Of a DNA stretch of 64,000 nt, positions 57,572 to 64,000 are shown piece after piece. Origin of the DNA: Bilifractor porci (GTDB taxonomy: Bacteria; Bacillota; Clostridia; Lachnospirales; Lachnospiraceae); NCBI RefSeq assembly GCF_009696005.1, contig NZ_VUMV01000001.1, positions 62,001-126,000 of the forward strand, given 5' to 3'. Below the pieces are notes generated by a model. That model was not told where the DNA came from. It did no database searches and saw nothing but the letters and a program-made list of their open reading frames with translations. The translations under genes were made by a program, and so were the position numbers. The first letter of the stretch is position 1. Every line of letters begins with the position of its first letter.

Positions 57572-58995
57572 GTTTCTCTTCTCCCCGCAAAAACACCCGC
57601 AGCCTGAAGGAGACGGACAGGTATTTCCGGATTCGCGTAATAATACAGGTGCGGAAAACCGGCAGAAACAGAGTCCGAGCTGCGGATGCACCGCCAGCTC
57701 CTGGTTCCGGAGGGCTTTTCCGCGCGGAAGGTATCTCCCGGATTCTCCGACTCGTAATAATGAAATTCATGGGAGCGGATCTCGCCCACCGGATGGCCGA
57801 ACAGCGTTCCTCCCTTCAGCGTCATATAGCCGAAACGGTTCAGATGTCCGGTGTAATAGGAGCTTTCCGGGAACACGCCGGCCATTTTGCGCACCTTTCC
57901 TTCCATATCCTTCAGGGATTCGTGCAGGTAGAGAAAGCCTCCGCACTCGGCCATGACCGGAAGCTTCCGGTCCACAGCCGCCTCCCGGACGTCCCGGCGC
58001 ATGGAGCTGTTCCCTTCCAGCTCTTCGGCGTGGAGCTCCGGATATCCGCCGTGCAGCAGAAGCGCGTCCAGCCCGTCCGGCAGATGCCTGTCGTGCAGCG
58101 GCGAAAATTCTTCCAGCTCCGCGCCCAGATCCCGCAAAAGCTGGAGGTTGTCTTCATAGAAAAAGCAGAACGCCTCGTCCCTGGCAAGGCCTATCCGCAG
58201 CTTTCCGCCGTCCGGGCGGCGCAGGGTTTCCTCCGGAACCAGAGCCAGCGCCTCCTGCTTCTGCCGGTTCCAGACTTCCGCGTCCGCCGCGGCGTCAAGC
58301 TCCGGGGCATTTTCCGCAATCTCCAGAATCTGACGGAGATCCAGTGTTTTCTCCAGAATATCCGCTAGGCTGTCCAGCTTTTTCTGGAGAGACTGGATTT
58401 CCTCGGGAAGAATCAGCCCCAGGTGCCTGCTCTCCAGGACACAGTCCTTGACCACGGGGAGATACCCGACGACCGGAATGTGAAGCTCCTTCTCGATCAT
58501 CTCCTTCAGCCGTGGATAGAGCATGCCGTTTACCCGGTTCAGGATGATGCCGCGGATACAGGGCTTTTTCTGGAAATCCAGAAAGCCCTTGATCATGGGA
58601 AGAAGGGACCGGCTGGCTCCCTTAGCGGGAATCAGCAGAAAAACAGGGGTGTCCGTGACAGAAGCCAGGTCACTGGCGCCTGCCCTGGAGGACTCCATGG
58701 ACAGTCCGTCATAGTATCCCATGACCCCCTCCATCACCGCGGCATCACAGTCTGCGGCATTCTTTTCCAGAAGGTACCTTGTCACGGATTCCCCTGTAAA
58801 AAAAGTATCCAGATTTCTGCTTCTGGTTCCCAGCACCTTCGAGTGAAACATGGGGTCGATAAAATCCGGTCCGCACTTGAAGGATGCCGGGCGGATATTT
58901 TTCCGGGTCAGCAGGCGCAGCAGGCCGCAGGTCAGCAGGGTCTTTCCGCTTCCGCTTGCCGGAGCGGCTATCATCAGACGGTTAATTTTCATCAT
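57568..58995 (-). CDS. cbiA: CbiA, cobyrinate a,c-diamide synthase
   Basis: 475 residues. ATP/glutamine-dependent amidation of the a and c carboxylates. P-loop APASGSGKT, FKCGPDFIDPMFH, and the glutaminase-like domain with MAECGGFLYL. ATG 58995 is chosen; an adjacent TTG (58998) is equally close to the site. It lies 49 nt after the CbiJ-CbiE-CbiT fusion gene. Confidence 0.96.
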   Translation of the reverse strand: MMKINRLMIAAPASGSGKTLLTCGLLRLLTRKNIRPASFKCGPDFIDPMFHSKVLGTRSRNLDTFFTGESVTRYLLEKNAADCDAAVMEGVMGYYDGLSMESSRAGASDLASVTDTPVFLLIPAKGASRSLLPMIKGFLDFQKKPCIRGIILNRVNGMLYPRLKEMIEKELHIPVVGYLPVVKDCVLESRHLGLILPEEIQSLQKKLDSLADILEKTLDLRQILEIAENAPELDAAADAEVWNRQKQEALALVPEETLRRPDGGKLRIGLARDEAFCFFYEDNLQLLRDLGAELEEFSPLHDRHLPDGLDALLLHGGYPELHAEELEGNSSMRRDVREAAVDRKLPVMAECGGFLYLHESLKDMEGKVRKMAGVFPESSYYTGHLNRFGYMTLKGGTLFGHPVGEIRSHEFHYYESENPGDTFRAEKPSGTRSWRCIRSSDSVSAGFPHLYYYANPEIPVRLLQAAGVFAGRRET

Positions 58996-59044
58996 CAATC
59001 TCTTTCTGTCCGGAAAAGGACTCTGTCCGTGTCCGGAGCGGGTC

Positions 59045-61084
59045 TTACTCCTGCTGTCCGTCCGGCACTCCGTCGGCAGACAGGATATAGACGGGGTTCT
59101 GCCCCATCATCATGTGGTAGGGGCCTGCTTTCTTTGCCCTTGCCACGGAGACGGAGACAATGTCCGTGTGGCCGAGCGGCAGTGTTTTCATCGCATCCAG
59201 GGCTTCTCCGACCGTTTCCAGCGTAATGCAGTTGATCACAACACGGATACGGGGATTCTTTTTCAAAAGAAGCCGCAGGATATCCTTCAGGTTTCCGGAG
59301 CTTCCCCCTATGAAGGCATGTGTCGGCGCGGGCAGTGCCTCCAGCGCCTCTGGCGCCAGCCCCTCCACAATCTGAAGATTATCCGCACGGAATTTCTTTT
59401 TGTTTCGATAAAGAAGCTGAACCGCAACCGGGTTTTTCTCTATGGCAAAAACCTTCCCTTCCCTGGCCCGGAGCGCTGTCTCCACCGAGACCGATCCACT
59501 TCCGGCCCCGACATCGTAGACAACAGAGCGGTCTGTCAGGCGGAGCTTGCTGACGGAAATCTCCCGTATCTCCTCCTTGGTCATGGGAACCCTGTCTCTC
59601 TCGAAGGATTCGTCGGGGATTCCCGGCGCAACCGAAAAGTCCGGATTCGGATTTTGCACAAGCAGGACGCTGAGAGCGTTCCCCGAATAATTCACAAAAT
59701 CCTCCGGACTGCCGTGCAGAAGTTTCTCCTCCGGGTAGCTCAGATTCTCCCCGATATCAATCTGCAGATCCGCCATGCCGTAGTCCAGGAGAGTCCTGCA
59801 CAGATTCCGCACAGCGTCCTCTGTGCCGAGTATACTGAAAACCTTTTCGTTCCGGCAGATTTCGCCGACCAGGTTGCAGGTTCTTCCGTGGCTGCTTGTG
59901 ATACAGATGTCATCCCAGGACTGGCGCAGCCTTCCGCAGAAATAGATCAGGGAGGAGATACCGGGCATCACCTCTGTCTTCTCCGGGAGGACGCGGAGCA
60001 GATTTTTCGCCCCGCTGAAAAACCCGACATCACCGGACAGGAGGATGGCAATCTGTCTGCTTTCCTTGTCCTCCCGGATCAGCCGGGAGACCTCTTCGGC
60101 GCGGTATTCCTTCACGGTCCGCTGTCCAGGGACGGCAACAGCCTCCAGCATGCGGCCTGCGCCGATCAGCAGGTCCGCGTGCCGGCAGTAGTCCAGCGCC
60201 TCCTGCGTCATGGTCCTGCAGTCCGCGCTGCCCATTCCGATTCCGACCAAAGCGATCCTTCTTGGCGCCCCGACGGAGGTGTTCTCCGCTTCTCCTGCCT
60301 TCTCCGGCAGCAAAAGATCCGGGAATCTTCTCTTCAGGGTTTCCAGACACTCCGATTCGGACATCCCATGCTCCTGTGAAGGCCGCCCGATAATCAGCAG
60401 ATGGCACCCGCATTTGTCGGCCGCCGATTTTTTTTCATCAAAGCCCCCGGCAGCCCCGGTATCCTTGGTGACAAGGACAGACGCCCCTGTCTGGCGGATC
60501 AGCGCTATGTTCATCTCCTCCGAAAACGGTCCCTGCATGCAGATCAGGTGAGACGGAGGAAGGGAGAGACGTTCGCAGATTTCCAGATTGGACTTCATGG
60601 GAAGAATTCTGGCGTAAAACCTTTCCGGAAAGCCCGGAACGGATGTAAATTCCGGAAGCTCCTTGCTCCCGGTCGTAAGCAGCACCTTTCCTTCCGGATG
60701 TTCCTTCAGCCACGCGGCGGCCTCTGCGGTGCTGTGAACCAGCACGTCGGAGGAATCCGGGCGAAGCGTGCTTTCCCGGTAAATCCGCAGGTACGCGCGC
60801 CCGGTTTCCCGGCAGGCTTCTCGGATGTTTTCCGATGCCTGAACCGCGTAGGGGTGCGTGGCGTCAACCACCACCGCCTTCTCCGCAGCCCGGCTCCGGA
60901 TGACGTCCGCCATCTCTTTCTCGTCCAGGCGGCCTTCCTCCACGGTCAGGCTCGCTCCCGGCCCGATGCGGTCCGCGCCGTATCTGGTCGCGGTAAGGAC
61001 AAGCACCTGCCGCCCGCAGTTCTTCAAAAAACCCGCCAGAGTCCGTCCTTCCTCGGTTCCCGCAAACAGAAGTATGTCAAACAT
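59045..61084 (-). CDS. CbiJ-CbiE-CbiT fusion: precorrin-6A reductase plus C5/C15 methyltransferase/decarboxylase
   Basis: 679 residues, three enzymes in one chain. About 1-260 is CbiJ/CobK (LLFAGTEEGRTLAGFL, VVDATHPYA, HLICMQGPFSEEMN), the NAD(P)H-dependent precorrin-6 reductase. About 283-475 is CbiE (IALVGIGMGSADCRTMTQEA, LLSGDVGFFSGA), the C5 methyltransferase. About 490-679 is CbiT (VPMTKEEIREIS, YDVGAGSGSVSVETAL), the C15 methyltransferase/C12 decarboxylase. CbiE-CbiT fusions (CobL) are common; adding CbiJ at the N-terminus is less so. It overlaps cbiH by 8 nt. Confidence 0.94.
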   Translation of the reverse strand: MFDILLFAGTEEGRTLAGFLKNCGRQVLVLTATRYGADRIGPGASLTVEEGRLDEKEMADVIRSRAAEKAVVVDATHPYAVQASENIREACRETGRAYLRIYRESTLRPDSSDVLVHSTAEAAAWLKEHPEGKVLLTTGSKELPEFTSVPGFPERFYARILPMKSNLEICERLSLPPSHLICMQGPFSEEMNIALIRQTGASVLVTKDTGAAGGFDEKKSAADKCGCHLLIIGRPSQEHGMSESECLETLKRRFPDLLLPEKAGEAENTSVGAPRRIALVGIGMGSADCRTMTQEALDYCRHADLLIGAGRMLEAVAVPGQRTVKEYRAEEVSRLIREDKESRQIAILLSGDVGFFSGAKNLLRVLPEKTEVMPGISSLIYFCGRLRQSWDDICITSSHGRTCNLVGEICRNEKVFSILGTEDAVRNLCRTLLDYGMADLQIDIGENLSYPEEKLLHGSPEDFVNYSGNALSVLLVQNPNPDFSVAPGIPDESFERDRVPMTKEEIREISVSKLRLTDRSVVYDVGAGSGSVSVETALRAREGKVFAIEKNPVAVQLLYRNKKKFRADNLQIVEGLAPEALEALPAPTHAFIGGSSGNLKDILRLLLKKNPRIRVVINCITLETVGEALDAMKTLPLGHTDIVSVSVARAKKAGPYHMMMGQNPVYILSADGVPDGQQE

Positions 61085-61808
61085 TTTTATATCCTCGCGG
61101 CGTTACCATTTTTCCGTCAAGATTCTTCGTCTGCGAATTTCCGATAAACACAGTGGTAAACATATTGACATCGGTGTCCCGGAGTTCCCCAAGCGTCATG
61201 ACGCGGGCGGTCTCGCCCTCTCTTCCGATATTTTCAACGATACCGCACACATTGTCCGGCTTTCTGTACTTCAGAAGGATGTCACAGGCCTTCTGAAGAT
61301 AGTCCTTCCTCTTGTGGCTGGAGGGGTTGTAAAGCACAATGCAGAAATCCGCCTCCGCGGCTGCCTGCAGACGCTTTTCGATTTTTTCCATGGGCGTCAG
61401 CAGGTCGGAAAGAGAGATCAGGCAGAAATCATGAATCAGGGGCGCTCCCAGCACAGCCCCGCCGCCCAGGGCGGCCGTTACTCCTGGTATAATCCGGAGC
61501 TTTACATCCGGGTAGCGCTCTCCCACTTCATACATCAGTCCGGACATGCCGTAAACCCCGGCATCCCCGCTGCAGACCATCGAGACTGTTTTTCCCTTTT
61601 CCGCCTCTTCAAATGCCATGACGCACCGCTCCACTTCCTTTTTCATGGGAGTAGAAAGGAATTCCTTTCCGGGAAGATGTTCTTTTACCAGGTCTATATA
61701 TACGGTGTAGCCGATGATGGTATCGCTGCACTGCAGCGCCTCCGCGGCTTCGATTGTCATTTTATTCCATGCGCCGGGTCCGATCCCGACAACGTTCAGC
61801 AGCTTCAA
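61077..61808 (-). CDS. cbiH: CbiH/CobJ, (cobalt-)precorrin-3B C17-methyltransferase
   Basis: 243 residues, tetrapyrrole methyltransferase fold: NVVGIGPGAWNKMTIEA, VCSGDAGVYGMSGLMYE, IPGVTAALGGGAVLGAPL, LYNPSSHKR. Methylates C17 and contracts the ring. It lacks the extra C-terminal domain of some fused CbiH proteins. It overlaps cbiG by 4 nt. Confidence 0.96.
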   Translation of the reverse strand: MKLLNVVGIGPGAWNKMTIEAAEALQCSDTIIGYTVYIDLVKEHLPGKEFLSTPMKKEVERCVMAFEEAEKGKTVSMVCSGDAGVYGMSGLMYEVGERYPDVKLRIIPGVTAALGGGAVLGAPLIHDFCLISLSDLLTPMEKIEKRLQAAAEADFCIVLYNPSSHKRKDYLQKACDILLKYRKPDNVCGIVENIGREGETARVMTLGELRDTDVNMFTTVFIGNSQTKNLDGKMVTPRGYKNV

Positions 61809-62914
61809 AATTCAATACTCCTTTCCAGCAGCGCCACCGCGCAGGTCACGCCGTTCTCTCCTGTTTTACGGATGATCAGCCTGCCTCCGCCGTCCATAAC
61901 GGCAGCCCTCTCACAGATATTGTCCACGCCCGTCACCTTTTCCACAAATTCCGAGGAGGTAAAGGATCCCTTCAGGGATTTCAGCTGCTCCGCGGAGAAG
62001 GTGTGGAAGGGTACGCCCAGCTCTTTCGCAAAACTTACCAGAGCGGGTTCGTCCGCCTTCAGGTCAACAGAGGCCACAGAGGAGACCGCCTCCAGATACA
62101 GGCTGTGCTCCCGGAGAATCTTTTCCGCCAGCTTCTTTACCTCTGCCGCCGGCGTCCCCTTCTTGCAGCCGATTCCCAGTACCAGGCACCGGGGAATCAG
62201 CCAGAGCGTGTGGTCAAAATAAGCGCGGTTATAGGAGGGGCTGATGTAGATGCCCAGGGAGGTTCCTCCGTTTTCATTCTCGGCGCTGTCTCTCCTTGCC
62301 TCCTCCAGCTTTTCTGACCAGGTAAGTCCCTCCGGAAGCTCGCCTTTGACCGGAAAATGCGTGTAAAAGCCGACCGGATAGCCGGACAGCAGCGCGGCGG
62401 ACACCTCCTTGGCATAGGTCATGTTGGAGATGACCATGTGGTTCTTTTTCGCGTACTCATCCACGGCAAACAGGGAGTTTACATCGGTGGCCGTGGTAAT
62501 GACAGGAATGCAGCCGAGCGGCTCGGAAATCTTCCGCACCAGGTCATTGGCGCCGCCGATATGTCCGGAAAGCAGGGAAATACAGAATTTTCCCTGTTCA
62601 TCCAGGACGATAACGGCCGGATCTGTCCTTTTGTCCCGTACATGGGGAGCAATGGCGCGCACGGCAATCCCGGTCGCCCCGACAAAAATAATCGCGTCGC
62701 TGTCCTGGAAGCGCTGCCTGGCCCACTGGGTCATCGGCTCCCGCACCTGCGTAAAAACAGAGTCCTCTGAGGAAAGCTCTTCCGCAAGTGTCTGCCCCTT
62801 GAAATACCAGTCTGTCAGGACCTGCTCCCCGGCCTCCTCCCTCAGAAGTTCCCGGTTAATCCTCTGCGCAAGCTGGCTGCCTCTTCGGGTAAAACAAATT
62901 CCGGATATTCTCAT
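61805..62914 (-). CDS. cbiG: CbiG, cobalt-precorrin-5A hydrolase
   Basis: 369 residues. Opens the delta-lactone and releases acetaldehyde, a step specific to the anaerobic pathway. Motifs: IIFVGATGIAVRAIAPHV, LLSGHIGGANDLVRKI, TTATDVNSLFAVDE, VLGIGCKKGTPA and a C-terminal CbiG domain with LKADEPALVSFAKE. ATG 62914 overlaps the cbiF stop by 4 nt. Confidence 0.96.
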   Translation of the reverse strand: MRISGICFTRRGSQLAQRINRELLREEAGEQVLTDWYFKGQTLAEELSSEDSVFTQVREPMTQWARQRFQDSDAIIFVGATGIAVRAIAPHVRDKRTDPAVIVLDEQGKFCISLLSGHIGGANDLVRKISEPLGCIPVITTATDVNSLFAVDEYAKKNHMVISNMTYAKEVSAALLSGYPVGFYTHFPVKGELPEGLTWSEKLEEARRDSAENENGGTSLGIYISPSYNRAYFDHTLWLIPRCLVLGIGCKKGTPAAEVKKLAEKILREHSLYLEAVSSVASVDLKADEPALVSFAKELGVPFHTFSAEQLKSLKGSFTSSEFVEKVTGVDNICERAAVMDGGGRLIIRKTGENGVTCAVALLERSIEF

Positions 62915-63675
62915 GGCTGATCCGTCCCCTGTCGAAATTCTGTCGAGAAGCCCGGATCGTACAGCCTGGACCGGTCATAGTGACTGTGTGTCACAATATC
63001 TCCGACAATCATCAGCGCCGTCTTTGTTATGTTGTTTTTCTCTGCCGTCTCCGCCAGTGTGCCCACGGTGCAGAGATACGCCTTCTCGTCCGGCCAGGTA
63101 GCCTTGTATACAATGGCGGCCGGCGTATCTGCCGTGTAGCCGCCCTCGATCAGCCGCCTGCTTAACTCTTCCAGCATTCCTGTGCTCAGGAAAATCACCA
63201 TGGTCGCGTGATGAGCCGCAAAGGACTGGATGCTCTCTTTTTCCGGAACCGGCGTCCTTCCTTCCATCCGCGTGATAATAACGCTCTGGGAGACATCCGG
63301 AAGGGTGTACTCCAGATTCAGCGCGGAAGCGGCTCCGCAGAACGCGGAAACACCAGGCGTGTAATCGTAGCTGATGCTCTTCTCGTCCAGAACATCCATC
63401 TGTTCCCGGATAGCTCCGTACAGACAGGGGTCTCCTGTGTGCAGACGAACCGTGACGAGGCCCTTCTTTTCCGCGTCCATCATGACATCCAGAACCTCTT
63501 CCAGTGTCATTCGGGCGGAGTTATAGACCCTGCATCCTTCCCTTTTGTAATCCAGAAGCTGCGGATTTACCAGCGAACCGGCATAAATAATGACGTCAGC
63601 CTCTTTCAGCAGCTTTGCTCCCCGGACTGTAATCAGATCCGGAGCCCCCGAACCTGCCCCGACAAAATGTATCAA
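62911..63675 (-). CDS. cbiF: CbiF/CobM, (cobalt-)precorrin-4 C11-methyltransferase
   Basis: 254 residues, tetrapyrrole methyltransferase: IHFVGAGSGAPDLITVRGAK, VRLHTGDPCLYGAIREQM, TPGVSAFCGAASALN, RMEGRTPVPE. Methylates C11 of cobalt-precorrin-4. It starts at TTG 63675 with AAGGAGGG upstream. A 121-nt gap separates it from the cbiD-like end. Confidence 0.96.
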   Translation of the reverse strand: MIHFVGAGSGAPDLITVRGAKLLKEADVIIYAGSLVNPQLLDYKREGCRVYNSARMTLEEVLDVMMDAEKKGLVTVRLHTGDPCLYGAIREQMDVLDEKSISYDYTPGVSAFCGAASALNLEYTLPDVSQSVIITRMEGRTPVPEKESIQSFAAHHATMVIFLSTGMLEELSRRLIEGGYTADTPAAIVYKATWPDEKAYLCTVGTLAETAEKNNITKTALMIVGDIVTHSHYDRSRLYDPGFSTEFRQGTDQP

Positions 63676-63796
63676 TTTTCTGCCCTCCTTATGTGATCAA
63701 TCAATCTGTAATCTCTTCCGGCCTTCCGCCTGCCGAGGGGAGCCTCCGCACTCCTTTTCCCGGCATCGGAAAACAGGAAGAGTTCCGCTTTCTCTG

Positions 63797-64000
63797 TTAT
63801 GTTCTCTGACCGTTCAGTTTTTCGATCAGATTCGGAACCGCGCCGGTCTGCCCCAGTTTCCCCCGGACAGAGGAAAAAATGACGGCTCCCAGCTCCATGC
63901 TGCCCCTGCAGCGCGCATTCAGATAGAATTCAATCTTCCTGCAGATTTCCCGCATGGTTCTATCATACAGCTCTTTTCCATATTCCGCCAGCACAGAAAG
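63797..64000 (-). CDS. cbiD: Probable CbiD C-terminus (5' part outside window)
   Basis: Open from the right edge to TAA at 63797; 67 residues are visible. The tail MELGAVIFSSVRGKLGQTG with a following helix resembles the C-terminal strand-loop of CbiD (cobalt-precorrin-5B C1-methyltransferase), and position upstream of cbiF fits. The catalytic part is not visible, so the assignment rests on a short match and context. Confidence 0.55.
   Translation of the reverse strand, partial: LSVLAEYGKELYDRTMREICRKIEFYLNARCRGSMELGAVIFSSVRGKLGQTGAVPNLIEKLNGQRT

Noticed and set aside
53253-64000. Cobalamin riboswitch in the cbi operon
   Set aside because: No B12-box-like element was found in the gaps at 55420-55498 or 63676-63796; if present it lies beyond the right edge.

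Overview
The window looks like a chromosomal segment of a Gram-positive, anaerobic member of the Clostridia, most likely a Lachnospiraceae species. The reasons are GC-rich coding DNA with AGGAGG ribosome sites, sigma-A promoters, an anaerobic (Cbi) cobalamin pathway, SepF, DegV, Prp/L27 processing and the radC-mreBCD-PBP2-rodA order. No rRNA, tRNA, CRISPR array or intact insertion sequence was seen. All family assignments were made by reading motifs; no database search was run.

Layout, left to right. 1-12.8 kb (+): the end of folC, pheA, ppx and ppk (polyphosphate), ilvN-ilvC and leuC-leuD (branched-chain amino acids), a YgiQ-type radical SAM protein and a glpP-like antiterminator. 13.0-17.9 kb (+): a four-gene BMP-type ABC importer operon closed by a strong terminator. 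18.1-19.5 kb (+): the most unusual gene, a full-length homologue of monomethylamine methyltransferase MtmB. It has an ordinary leucine where MtmB carries pyrrolysine, its other active-site positions are also changed, and two related hairpins precede it. 19.7-29.6 kb (+): a GH13 amylase-like enzyme, radC, and the cell-elongation operon mreB-mreC-mreD-PBP2-rodA followed by a D,D-carboxypeptidase. 29.7-36.7 kb (+): a small P-loop protein, a HlyD-like membrane protein with yggS and sepF, aroB, lspA, rluD and a cytidylate-kinase-like gene.

36.7-40.0 kb is an AT-richer accessory patch. It holds a remnant of an antitoxin-like gene, two small genes, a stand-alone tyrosine recombinase whose leader carries a perfect 16-bp inverted repeat, an unknown gene and a divergent thymidylate-synthase-family protein. 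40.3-41.7 kb is an SOS module: a YneA-like LysM protein diverges from lexA, with four LexA boxes in two equally spaced pairs between them.

41.8-52.8 kb (-) is a housekeeping block: rsfS, yqeK, nadD, yhbY, an unknown gene, obgE, rpmA-prp-rplU, degV, a CPBP protease, RNase G and a pair of radical SAM-associated genes. 53.0 kb (+) has a lone HicB-like gene. 53.3-64 kb (-) is an anaerobic cobalamin operon (cbiD-F-G-H, a cbiJ-cbiE-cbiT triple fusion, cbiA, cbiB, cobD, cbiP, cbiC) that runs off the right edge.

The cobalamin operon and the MtmB-like protein may be linked: MtmB-type enzymes methylate a corrinoid protein, so the cell can at least make the cofactor. No corrinoid protein, RamA-like activator or pyl gene is in this window.
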